A stretch of 15,574 nt of DNA, from the NCBI GenBank assembly GCA_034679905.1, contig JAXDAH010000078.1, positions 1 through 15,574 of the forward strand, written 5' to 3'. The stretch comes from JASEFH01 sp034679905 (GTDB lineage Archaea > Halobacteriota > Methanomicrobia > Methanomicrobiales > JACTUA01). The notes beneath the pieces were generated by a model that did no database searches, had not been told where the DNA came from, and saw only the letters and a list, made by a program, of their open reading frames with translations. This document shows, one piece after another, positions 5,861-12,034 of the stretch; the stretch's first letter is position 1; each line of letters begins with the position of its first letter. Both the position numbers and the translations under genes were made by a program.

Positions 5861-6949
5861 CTATTCTTTGCAGTGCTCGTGGCGGTGGTGGATATCGGGG
5901 CGGTGCGGGTGGTCGTGCACCTGCTCGGGGTGCCGGTGCAGGTGGGAGTGCTCGCCGTCGGGCCCGGGGGGCGGCATCTCCGCCGTGTGCTCGTGGTCGT
6001 GGTGGAGGTCGTCGTGACGGTGGCGGTGCTCGTGGGTCAAAGACTCGTGGCGGTGCTCGTGCGAGTGCCGTTCGGCGACGAGCAGGTAGACGCCACAGAC
6101 CATGATCGGAGCGGCCAGGAAGAACCGCAGGTCGGGGATCTCCGCAAAGACCAGCAGGGAGACGGTCACCCCGAAGAGGGGGGAGACGGCGAGCAGCGAG
6201 GCAGAGCGGGCGGTGCCGATCCCCCGCAGGGCATGGATGAAGAGCATGCTCGTGAGCCCGCCGAAACTGGCAAACCCGAGCACCATCGCGACGACAGCGG
6301 TGTTCGGGTCCGGCCAGGCCACCCCCTGCATGAGAGCGGCGACGAGCGCCAGCGATCCCCCGAGGAGTCCCTTCAGGGCCACGATGGTGACCGGGTCCTT
6401 GGCGGAGATGTGCCGGGCGACGTTGTTGTCGAGCGACCAGAAGATGGTCGAGAGAACCACCCCGATCGCCGGTATCGAGATGCCCCAGATCGCCTGCGGG
6501 TCCCAGGAGAGGATGATGCAGGACGCGGTGACAAGCGCGAGCGCCAGCCAGATCCTGCTCCCGACCGACTCGCGGAAGAGGGATGCGGCGATGAGCGTCG
6601 TCGCCACCGCCTCGAAGTTCAGCAGGAGGGCGGCGGTCTCCGCGGGGGTGTTCGCGAGCCCGTTCATGAGGGCGAGCGGGGCCAGGAACCCGCCAAAGAC
6701 GATCACGCCAACGAGCCAGGGGATGTCTGCCCTCTGCAGGGCCGCCTCCCGTTGCGTCCTGCCGTTTCCGTTGCGCGTGACCAGCAGGAGGAGCCCGAGC
6801 GTCCCGATCCCGCTCCCGATGTAGAGGAGGGCGGAGAGAGCCAGCGGATGGATCTCGGAGAGCAGCAGCTTGGAGAAGGGTGTGCCGACACCGAAGAGGG
6901 CGGCGGTCATCAGGCCGAAGATCAGCGGGTTTCGGGACCAGGAGGGCAT
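5861..6949 (-). CDS. DMT/EamA-family transporter with histidine-rich tail
   Basis: This 362-residue protein has two EamA repeats (roughly 8-135 and 155-292) giving about ten membrane helices, the layout of drug/metabolite transporters that usually export amino acids, metabolites or drugs. Typical features are FGLMTAALFGVGTPFSK near the start, PAETAALLLNFEAVATTLIA at the end of the first repeat, and GIGTARSASLLAVSPLFGV in the second. Residues 295-362 form a soluble tail with 23 histidines in 68 residues, many as H-x-H or HH, plus Asp, Glu and one late Cys (C360). Such tails bind Zn, Ni or Co in known metal transporters and chaperones. A role in metal export or metal sensing is therefore plausible but unproven, because the EamA core itself is not a metal-transporter family. 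The ATG has no Shine-Dalgarno and lies close behind a TATA box, so translation is probably near-leaderless. Confidence 0.88.
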   Translation of the reverse strand: MPSWSRNPLIFGLMTAALFGVGTPFSKLLLSEIHPLALSALLYIGSGIGTLGLLLLVTRNGNGRTQREAALQRADIPWLVGVIVFGGFLAPLALMNGLANTPAETAALLLNFEAVATTLIAASLFRESVGSRIWLALALVTASCIILSWDPQAIWGISIPAIGVVLSTIFWSLDNNVARHISAKDPVTIVALKGLLGGSLALVAALMQGVAWPDPNTAVVAMVLGFASFGGLTSMLFIHALRGIGTARSASLLAVSPLFGVTVSLLVFAEIPDLRFFLAAPIMVCGVYLLVAERHSHEHRHESLTHEHRHRHDDLHHDHEHTAEMPPPGPDGEHSHLHRHPEQVHDHPHRPDIHHRHEHCKE

Positions 6950-6980
6950 GAAGGTACCGTATCTATTGGTCTTCCGGGGA

Positions 6981-6989
6981 GATATAAGG
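6981..6989 (-). promoter_or_regulatory. TATA box of the histidine-tailed transporter
   Basis: The minus strand reads CCTTATATC. A start about 27 nt on (around 6958) leaves a leader of about 8 nt before the ATG at 6949, too short for a ribosome-binding site. Confidence 0.5.
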
Positions 6990-7060
6990 TGCGAATTCCC
7001 GTACGCTGCATCGCCTGGATATCAGCATTGTGCCGCCAACCGCATGTGCAATAGCTATCG

Positions 7061-7065
7061 AAAAA
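7061..7065 (-). terminator. T-tract terminator after the second binding protein
   Basis: The minus strand carries TTTTT about 15 nt after the stop codon at 7080, the simple archaeal style of terminator. Confidence 0.4.
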
Positions 7066-7079
7066 GAGTGGAGGAGAGC

Positions 7080-7892
7080 TCACTTCATGTTGTACTTCTC
7101 GATGAGCTCCTGCCAGTAGGGATCGGCCTGGAGTTCTGCGAGCCCCTCGTTCAGGGCGTTCAGGAGATCCACATCCGATTTCCGAACCGCAATCCCGAAC
7201 TGCTCCTTCGTCTCGACGAATCCGATCGTCTTGATGGATTTGCCGGCGATGATGTCTTTCAGCACCAGATCGTCGTACATCACAGCATCGATCCGTCCCG
7301 CCTCGAGATCGTTCACGGCGAGGGGCGTGTTGTCGTAAGTCTTCAGGCTGTCCTCCGGCATCAACCCTTTATCGATCAGGTTCTCCTCGATCCACATGGC
7401 AGCCGTGCAACCCCGCTGCGTGCCGATCTTCGCTCTGCCGGCGAGCACGTCATCGATCGTGATCGAGGATGCGTTCAGGGCAACCACGTCCTGGTTCACG
7501 GTCCAGTAGGGGATGGTGAAGTTCACCTTCTCGGCGCGCTCCTCGGTGATCGTCATGCCGGAGTAGATGAGGTCGATCTTACCGGCCTCGAGAGCCGGGA
7601 TGATCCCGTCCCAGGCAGTCTGCTGGAACTCGACGTTGAATCCCTTCTTCTCGGCGATCCAGCGCATGGACTCGACGTCGAAGCCTGTGGCCACGCCCTT
7701 CTCGTCTATGAACGAGAAGGGCGGGTAGGGAACGTCGATGCCGACATTATAGGTCTTCGGCGCGCTCGTCGTCGGAACCGCTGTTCCTTCACCCGTGGGT
7801 GGAACCTGCGTCTGGGTGCCGGCGCATCCCGCCAGGAGGACGGCCAGAACCACCACGGACACAACCAGAGAAGAGAGTAGAACCTTCTTCAT
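7080..7892 (-). CDS. Orphan polar amino acid-binding lipoprotein
   Basis: This 270-residue family 3 solute-binding protein has no permease or ATPase of its own next to it. Lipobox LLAGC puts the lipidated cysteine at C23, followed by a Pro/Thr linker (24-46). The binding domain opens with VGIDVPYPPFSF, then GFDVESMRWIAEKKG, YSGMTITEER (110-119, the likely ligand arginine R119) and AKIGTQRGCTAAMW (154-167). Long runs are identical to the protein at 2685-3479, including MRWIAEKKG, TAWDGIIP and SGMTITEERA, so the two are paralogues and this one may dock on the same permeases. The second lobe differs: MYDDLVLKD replaces IYDKPPMLD, and C162 is unique to this copy. That suggests a different ligand. 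The ATG has no Shine-Dalgarno. Confidence 0.92.
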   Translation of the reverse strand: MKKVLLSSLVVSVVVLAVLLAGCAGTQTQVPPTGEGTAVPTTSAPKTYNVGIDVPYPPFSFIDEKGVATGFDVESMRWIAEKKGFNVEFQQTAWDGIIPALEAGKIDLIYSGMTITEERAEKVNFTIPYWTVNQDVVALNASSITIDDVLAGRAKIGTQRGCTAAMWIEENLIDKGLMPEDSLKTYDNTPLAVNDLEAGRIDAVMYDDLVLKDIIAGKSIKTIGFVETKEQFGIAVRKSDVDLLNALNEGLAELQADPYWQELIEKYNMK

Positions 7893-7915
7893 GAGAATTG
7901 GATTGACAATGAGGA

Positions 7916-7977
7916 TGTAAATACCTTGTTAATTGCGCATGCTGCGACACTTTAAACAGTATCTGAATGGCGCAATT
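7916..7977 (-). promoter_or_regulatory. Promoter region with inverted repeat, orphan binding protein
   Basis: Two TATA candidates lie on the minus strand: TTTAAA (7956-7951, leader of about 35 nt) and TATTTACA (7923-7916, giving a nearly leaderless message). The absence of a Shine-Dalgarno favours the second. AATTGCGC (7931-7938) and its exact complement GCGCAATT (7970-7977) flank the first box, an arrangement typical of a regulator site. Confidence 0.45.
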
Positions 7978-7985
7978 CACTTCTT

Positions 7986-8131
7986 CCCCGGATCGGGGTA
8001 AGCGGTGGTGCGGGCCACCGCTCCGCGGGGAGGACGGGGATGATCCATGATCATCCGGGGGATATCGGGAATTCTGCGTGTCATAGGCTGGCTCGGGGGG
8101 CGTGAAAGGTGAATGTAAGGGCTATTGCCCT
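7986..8131. other. Cluster of stem-loops in the divergent intergenic region
   Basis: Four inverted repeats occur in 146 nt: CCCCG/CGGGG around a GAT loop (7986-7998); AGCGGTGG/CCACCGCT around a 6-nt loop (8001-8022); GGATGATC/GATCATCC around CAT (8038-8056); and AGGGC/GCCCT around TATT (8118-8131). No protein frame of note fits. It may be a structured RNA, a regulator-binding array or a mobile palindromic remnant. I see no tRNA or known riboswitch core in it. Confidence 0.45.
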
Positions 8132-8185
8132 CCCGTTGCATTAATCGCCCCTTCCCAGAGCATCTATATGGCCGAATCTGCGAAA

Positions 8186-8197
8186 CATATATATACT
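8186..8197 (+). promoter_or_regulatory. TATA box and ribosome site of the MscS-like gene
   Basis: CATATATATACT is a textbook archaeal TATA box. A start near 8218 gives a leader of about 8-9 nt that is just GGTGATC plus CC before the ATG at 8227, a near-perfect Shine-Dalgarno. This fixes the start against a longer frame beginning at 8125. Confidence 0.7.
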
Positions 8198-8226
8198 CCC
8201 ATGGGGACTACCTCCTCGGTGATCCC

Positions 8227-8958
8227 ATGACGGTTTCGCTCATGTTGTTTCAGATCAACGCTGTTCAGCGGCAGATCGAGGAGACTATCGCCTCGATCAT
8301 CGCCTTCCTACCCAACTTACTCGTAGCGATCATAATCCTGATCATAGGCTGGATCCTGGGAAGGTTCCTGGGCCGTATCGTTGCAGAGGTCCTCGACCGG
8401 ATCGGAGTCGACGATGCCCTTCGGAAGACCGCGGTTGGCCAGTACATCGAAAGATCGGGAACCAGCATCGTCAGATGGTTCGAGCTCCTGGTCCGCTGGT
8501 TCATCTACCTGATAGCGATCTTGGCTGCCATCTCCGTTCTCCAGATCACTTCGCTGACATTGTTCGTCGCTGCCATTGTCGCCTACATCCCGAACATCAT
8601 CATATTCCTGATCATTCTGGTGGTCGGATTCATCCTGATCGACTGGCTGGTGGATTTCCTGCAATCGTACGGGCGATCCCAGAACATCGAGTATATGGGA
8701 GTCTTTGCCCTGGTGTTGCGGGCGTTTCTCTACTTCGTGGTTGCGATCCTCGCGCTCGAGCAGCTTTTAATCGACCTCTCGATCATCTATACCTTCATCA
8801 CCCCGATCGCCTGGGGCGTGGGTCTGGGTATCGGTGCAGGGATCGCGTTCTTCTTCTTCTTCGGGTTCCGCGACCGTGCACCCCGCATGATGGGGGACCT
8901 GATGGGCTCCATGCAGCACGAGACAGAGAAGGTAAAGCAGCAGGAGCAGAAGAAATAA
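8227..8958 (+). CDS. MscS-type TM-helix repeat membrane protein
   Basis: This 243-residue integral membrane protein has about five helices (22-46, 88-106, 110-140, 157-182, 188-214). The stretch FLPNLLVAIIILIIGWILGRFLGRIVAEVLDRIG (27-60) is the 'conserved TM helix' found ahead of MscS channel domains, and it is repeated as YIPNIIIFLIILVVGFILIDWLVDFLQ (120-146). The MscS pore helix and beta-domain are absent, so this is not a complete mechanosensitive channel. It ends with a charged, probably cytoplasmic tail (215-243, MGDLMGSMQHETEKVKQQEQKK at its end). Role in osmotic or envelope stress is inferred from relatives and from the PRC-barrel genes just downstream. It has its own promoter and a T6 terminator, so it is a single-gene unit. 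Confidence 0.8.
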   Translation: MTVSLMLFQINAVQRQIEETIASIIAFLPNLLVAIIILIIGWILGRFLGRIVAEVLDRIGVDDALRKTAVGQYIERSGTSIVRWFELLVRWFIYLIAILAAISVLQITSLTLFVAAIVAYIPNIIIFLIILVVGFILIDWLVDFLQSYGRSQNIEYMGVFALVLRAFLYFVVAILALEQLLIDLSIIYTFITPIAWGVGLGIGAGIAFFFFFGFRDRAPRMMGDLMGSMQHETEKVKQQEQKK

Positions 8959-8963
8959 CCTCT

Positions 8964-8969
8964 TTTTTG
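8964..8969 (+). terminator. T6 terminator after the MscS-like gene
   Basis: A CTC-TTTTTT-GC tract lies 6 nt after the stop codon at 8958, the usual archaeal T-tract signal. Confidence 0.55.
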
Positions 8970-9018
8970 CTCCTGCCAAGACCTGACCCCTCCCCTTCTT
9001 GGCATCTCCGAAGAAACC

Positions 9019-9026
9019 TTTAAGTA
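9019..9026 (+). promoter_or_regulatory. TATA box of the first PRC-barrel gene
   Basis: TTTAAGTA predicts transcription from about 9048-9050 and a leader of about 50 nt to the ATG at 9098. It rules out the earlier in-frame ATG at 8999. Confidence 0.5.
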
Positions 9027-9097
9027 GTGCCGACCCCTCATTCGCCGGCCTGCCGTGCGAGCCGGTGCTCGCAGCAGACGAAGCAGGAGATGAAGAG

Positions 9098-9910
9098 ATG
9101 GTAAATGCAGGAGCAGAAACGGCGCCCGAAGTCCGCCCGCGGAGGAGGGAAGGCGAGATGCTGATCTCCACGAGGGACATCCGGGACGCCCATGTTCGAA
9201 ACACGGCAGGGGACGACCTGGGCGCGATTGAGAGCCTGGTGATCGATGCCGCCAGCGGCCAGGTGGTATACGCGGTCCTGGGTTATGGCGGGGTTCTCGG
9301 ATTCGGGGAGAAGCTGTTTGCCATACCCTGGGAGGCGATCACCCTCCGCCCGGAGGAACGGGAGGCAGTCATCGATGCGGCCAAGGAGCGGTTGGAGAGC
9401 GATCCGGGATTCGATCGGAGCCAGTGGCCCCGAGAGGGCGACTGGACGCTGATCACGAGCCCGCCCGCGACGGCACCCCTCCGTGAGGAGGAGCTGCGCC
9501 GCCCCGTGGAGCCGGAGCGAGCGGTAACCACCGAGACCTATATCCCGCCCCGCGAGCGGGAGGTGGCGGCCCCGCGGCGCGAGGAGGTGACGCTGGTCAC
9601 CGCGGCCGAACCCCGCGAGACGATGCGTCCCCCTGCAGAGGAGCGATTGACTGCGATGGAGGAGGTGCCGGCGGCAGCCCGGACCGAGATCGTGCAGGAA
9701 CGCACAATGCCAGGAGCCGAACATCTGAGCGCTGCCGGGTTCCAGGTCGCCCTCCGGGGCATGGATTACCCAGCACGGAAGCAGAACCTGATCGAGCGTG
9801 CCCGGGAGAACGATGCTCCGTCTTCCGTTATCGAGGCGCTGGGGCAGTTCGAGGACCGGGAGTACCGCTCCGCCGCCGACGTGAGCCAGGAGTTCGGCAA
9901 GATCCGCTGA
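9098..9910 (+). CDS. PRC-barrel and DUF2795 protein, copy 1
   Basis: This 270-residue cytoplasmic protein joins a PRC-barrel domain (about 20-112; LGAIESLVIDAASGQVVYAVLGYGG, then GEKLFAIPWEA at 70-80) to a DUF2795 domain (about 208-268; AEHLSAAGFQVALRG...YPARKQNLIERA...EYRSAADVSQEF). Between them is an 85-residue linker rich in Arg, Glu and Pro, probably disordered. PRC-barrels are small adaptor modules known from photosynthetic reaction centre subunit H and from RimM; DUF2795 is of unknown function. The start at 9098 has GGAGATG 6-12 nt upstream. With it, the PRC domain begins at residue 22, as in the neighbouring paralogue, which supports the choice. A hairpin (9911-9923) follows the stop. 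Its own function is unknown; a stress- or membrane-linked adaptor role is only suggested by context. Confidence 0.85.
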   Translation: MVNAGAETAPEVRPRRREGEMLISTRDIRDAHVRNTAGDDLGAIESLVIDAASGQVVYAVLGYGGVLGFGEKLFAIPWEAITLRPEEREAVIDAAKERLESDPGFDRSQWPREGDWTLITSPPATAPLREEELRRPVEPERAVTTETYIPPREREVAAPRREEVTLVTAAEPRETMRPPAEERLTAMEEVPAAARTEIVQERTMPGAEHLSAAGFQVALRGMDYPARKQNLIERARENDAPSSVIEALGQFEDREYRSAADVSQEFGKIR

Positions 9911-9959
9911 TCCTGCCGCAGGACAAGAAACCGGAGGATACCGACAGGAGTGCCGAAAC

Positions 9960-9968
9960 CTATATGTA
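9960..9968 (+). promoter_or_regulatory. TATA box of the second PRC-barrel gene
   Basis: CTATATGTA lies about 52 nt ahead of the ATG at 10017 and predicts a leader of about 27 nt that contains AGGAGGAT as a strong ribosome site. The second copy is therefore transcribed independently of the first. Confidence 0.6.
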
Positions 9969-10016
9969 ACCCTGCCGCATCATGCCCCGCCTTGCCGAGA
10001 CGTCAGGAGGATAGAA

Positions 10017-10904
10017 ATGGCAGAAGTTTTGGTTGTGACAATCACGGAGAGTCGACCGGCGCGCGTTACGCGCCTCCAACTGGTCAAAATCGAGGATATA
10101 CGGGGAGCAAAGGTCCAGAATATTGAGGGGGAGGAGATCGGGTCCATCCGCGACTACGTGCTGGACCTGAACAGCGGGGCGATCCTCTACGCCGCCCTCG
10201 CCTATGGCGGCGTGCTCGGGGTCGGGGAGAAGTTGTTCGCCATCCCCTGGGAGGCATTGATCCCGGAGCCAGGCCAGGGCGTGTTTTACGCGGATATTCC
10301 AAAGGAGCGGCTTGAGGCTCTTCCAGGTTTTGACTGGGACGCCTGGCCTATCGCGGGTGACTGGTCGCTGATCGGATCATTCCGCCCTTCGGCCGCCACC
10401 CAGCCGGTCTCCCGACCGCTGCAGATGGAGGTGCGCGCACCCGTCCGCACGGAGGAGGAGATCGCTGCGGAGGCCGTCCCGATCCAGCCCATCACGCCCA
10501 TCGAACCCGTGAGTGCTCCGCAGACGGCGCGATCCCGTGAGGAGGTGGTGATCCTGGTAGAACCCCGCACCGTGCCGCTGCCCGCAGAAGGGGCGTCCCG
10601 TGCGTTCCCTTCCGCGGAGATGCCGCCGGAGACACGGTTCGCCGAGGAGCCGCTGGCCACTCCGGCGAAATTCATGGCTCCGGCGGCGGAGCGGTATGGA
10701 GAGGCCGCCCACACCCATCTGAGCGCCGCTGCCCTGCAGCAGTATCTCAAGGGGGTGGACTATCCCTCCGACAAGCAGGGGCTGATCGCCAAGGCGCGGG
10801 AGCACGGCGCCTCTACTGAAGCCCTGGAGGCGTTGCAGCGGTTTGAAGAACGGGAGTACAGGTCCGCCATCGACGTAAGCCAGGAGTTTGGACGGATAAA
10901 ATAA
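10017..10904 (+). CDS. PRC-barrel and DUF2795 protein, copy 2
   Basis: This 295-residue paralogue of the preceding gene has the same order: PRC-barrel (about 22-112), linker (about 120-232) and DUF2795 (about 234-294). The block GGVLGVGEKLFAIPWEA (64-80) is at the same residue numbers as in copy 1 and differs at one position, and the final FEEREYRSAIDVSQEFGRIK nearly repeats its counterpart. The linker is longer by about 25 residues, richer in Pro and Ala, and shares no clear sequence with copy 1. The N-terminal 21 residues also differ, being more hydrophobic here (EVLVVTIT). This is an old tandem duplication with conserved end domains and free-running middle. It has its own promoter, strong ribosome site and T6 terminator. 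Function is unknown. Confidence 0.87.
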   Translation: MAEVLVVTITESRPARVTRLQLVKIEDIRGAKVQNIEGEEIGSIRDYVLDLNSGAILYAALAYGGVLGVGEKLFAIPWEALIPEPGQGVFYADIPKERLEALPGFDWDAWPIAGDWSLIGSFRPSAATQPVSRPLQMEVRAPVRTEEEIAAEAVPIQPITPIEPVSAPQTARSREEVVILVEPRTVPLPAEGASRAFPSAEMPPETRFAEEPLATPAKFMAPAAERYGEAAHTHLSAAALQQYLKGVDYPSDKQGLIAKAREHGASTEALEALQRFEEREYRSAIDVSQEFGRIK

Positions 10905-10905
10905 C

Positions 10906-10911
10906 TTTTTT
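10906..10911 (+). terminator. T6 terminator after the second PRC-barrel gene
   Basis: TTTTTT begins 2 nt after the stop codon (10902-10904), matching the arrangement behind the MscS-like gene. Confidence 0.55.
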
Positions 10912-11096
10912 GAGCTGCCGGTCGTTCAAGATCCCCGCGGCAGTCCGGACAAGGGCAGACCCGCAACCCCGGTCCCCGGCTCTCCGGACCGATGCCGGTG
11001 CTCCCGTGCAATATCGCCCGGTTCCGGCTGTTGTGCGGCATGGGACGGGGATGCCGTCGAAACGGTTATCAGGGCTGTATGCAGGAGGAAGTTCGC

Positions 11097-11309
11097 ATGA
11101 CAGTTGAGCGAGGAGAAGTCCCCTACAACCCTTTCCGATGCCCCGTCTGCGGCTCCGAGGAGAGGATCCTGCTGGAGATCGTGCCGGGATCCCGAGGCCC
11201 CGTCTGGCGTCTATTATGCAACTTCTGTCGGTATGAGGAGGAGGTATCCGAGACGGACCTGGATGCCCGCGCACTGCAGCCGGCGGATGGCACCCGCCCG
11301 CACTCCTGA
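11097..11309 (+). CDS. Small zinc-ribbon protein
   Basis: This 70-residue protein has two CxxC pairs, CPVC (15-18) and CNFC (41-44), separated by 22 residues of strand-like sequence. That is a zinc-ribbon arrangement as found in many small archaeal nucleic acid or protein-binding factors. Residues 47-70 are acidic and polar with no motif. The ATG at 11097 is preceded by AGGAGG with 9 nt spacing, so it is preferred to the earlier in-frame ATG at 11079, which would contain that ribosome site. No strong TATA box is visible; GGTTATCAG near 11068 is weak. The gene ends 77 nt before the next start. Zinc binding is likely; the partner or function is unknown. Confidence 0.75.
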   Translation: MTVERGEVPYNPFRCPVCGSEERILLEIVPGSRGPVWRLLCNFCRYEEEVSETDLDARALQPADGTRPHS

Positions 11310-11339
11310 AGAAGGGATGCGGGGCTTCGGGGTCCGCGG

Positions 11340-11354
11340 GTGCCATAATGGCAC
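11340..11354. promoter_or_regulatory. Perfect palindrome ahead of the COG2426 gene
   Basis: GTGCCAT-A-ATGGCAC is a 15-nt perfect palindrome. It overlaps the first possible ATG (11348) of the downstream gene and lies 33 nt ahead of the better-supported GTG start at 11387. Its symmetry suggests a dimeric regulator site near the promoter. Confidence 0.4.
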
Positions 11355-11386
11355 GGGCAAAGGTTCTATACGAGGAGGGCAACAGA

Positions 11387-11965
11387 GTGCAGGACATGCC
11401 CGGCACTCCCGCCCTCCAGTTCTGCATACGGCAGTACTCCCGCTGGGGGTGCTACTCCCTGATCCTCCGGGCAGCAATCCTCGTTCCCTTCTTCCTGCTG
11501 ATCCTCCCATTGGGGCTCGGTCTCATCTTCGGCATCGCCCCGCCGCTCATGCTCTCCCTCATCGGATCCACGCTCCTCCTGCAGGCGGCGGCGTCCGCGG
11601 TGGGGCTGGGGCTCGGGATTCCCCCGCTCCTGGTGCTGGTCCTCACCACCTCTGTCGCCGTCGCGGTCATGCTGGCGATGCTCTATACGCTGGACATCTT
11701 CGCGCAGCAGTCCCGTCGGCTCCAGGACTGGGTCCGTAGAGTGGATGAACGGATGCAGAAGTACACGGTCCTGAAGCGGTATGGCGTGCTGATGCTCATC
11801 CCCATCATCTGGATCCCGGGGATCGCCCTCTACGGCACTCCCATCGTGGCCTGGATTCTGCGGTTCAACCGCCAGCTCTCCATCGTCGCCATGGTCGCAG
11901 GCTGGACGGTCGCATCCGTGGTGGTGATGGCGACCGCTCTCGGGCTCGTCTCGCTGATCTTCTAG
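11387..11965 (+). CDS. COG2426-type small multidrug-export family membrane protein
   Basis: This 192-residue membrane protein has helices at roughly 20-55 and 65-105 (from the GTG start), then a charged loop QQSRRLQDWVRRVDERMQK, then a helical pair around YGVLMLIPIIWIPGIALYGTPIVAWIL and the last 25 residues. The segment 'YG...IP-I-x-x-PG...G-x-x-x-A' is the signature region of the putative small multidrug-export family (Sm_multidrug_ex). The family name rests on weak functional evidence, so export activity is uncertain. The GTG at 11387 has GAGGAGG at a spacing of about 9 nt. The ATG at 11348 would add 13 residues but has no ribosome site and sits inside a palindrome, so I prefer the GTG. Substrate unknown. 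Confidence 0.72.
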   Translation: MQDMPGTPALQFCIRQYSRWGCYSLILRAAILVPFFLLILPLGLGLIFGIAPPLMLSLIGSTLLLQAAASAVGLGLGIPPLLVLVLTTSVAVAVMLAMLYTLDIFAQQSRRLQDWVRRVDERMQKYTVLKRYGVLMLIPIIWIPGIALYGTPIVAWILRFNRQLSIVAMVAGWTVASVVVMATALGLVSLIF

Positions 11966-12001
11966 GGTAATCCGGGGCCCGGTACGGCCAAGGCAGAGCA
12001 G

Positions 12002-12010
12002 TGTTTATCT
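12002..12010 (+). promoter_or_regulatory. Weak TATA candidate for the META lipoprotein gene
   Basis: TGTTTATCT is the best A/T box here. Its expected start near 12032 would leave out the perfect GGTGATC ribosome site at 12025-12031, so either the box is wrong or spacing is unusually short. Confidence 0.25.
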
Positions 12011-12034
12011 AATAGCAATCGCAAGGTGATCCCT

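Noticed and set aside
5861..6067. Repeated GTGCTCGT units considered as a CRISPR or satellite array
   Set aside because: Spacing is irregular and all units fall in His codons of the transporter tail on the other strand.
5765..7054. 429-residue plus-strand frame opposite the histidine-tailed transporter
   Set aside because: Its Val-rich start is the complement of the His codons; membrane and tail features belong to the minus strand.
6870..7880. 336-residue plus-strand frame opposite the orphan binding protein
   Set aside because: The minus strand carries a complete lipoprotein with lipobox and binding-fold motifs; this frame has none.
8125..8226. Extra 34 N-terminal residues for the MscS-like protein
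   Set aside because: The extension crosses the TATA box at 8186-8197; the ATG at 8227 has a perfect ribosome site.
8999..9097. Extra 33 N-terminal residues for PRC-barrel copy 1
   Set aside because: The extension crosses the TATA box at 9019-9026, and the start at 9098 aligns exactly with copy 2.
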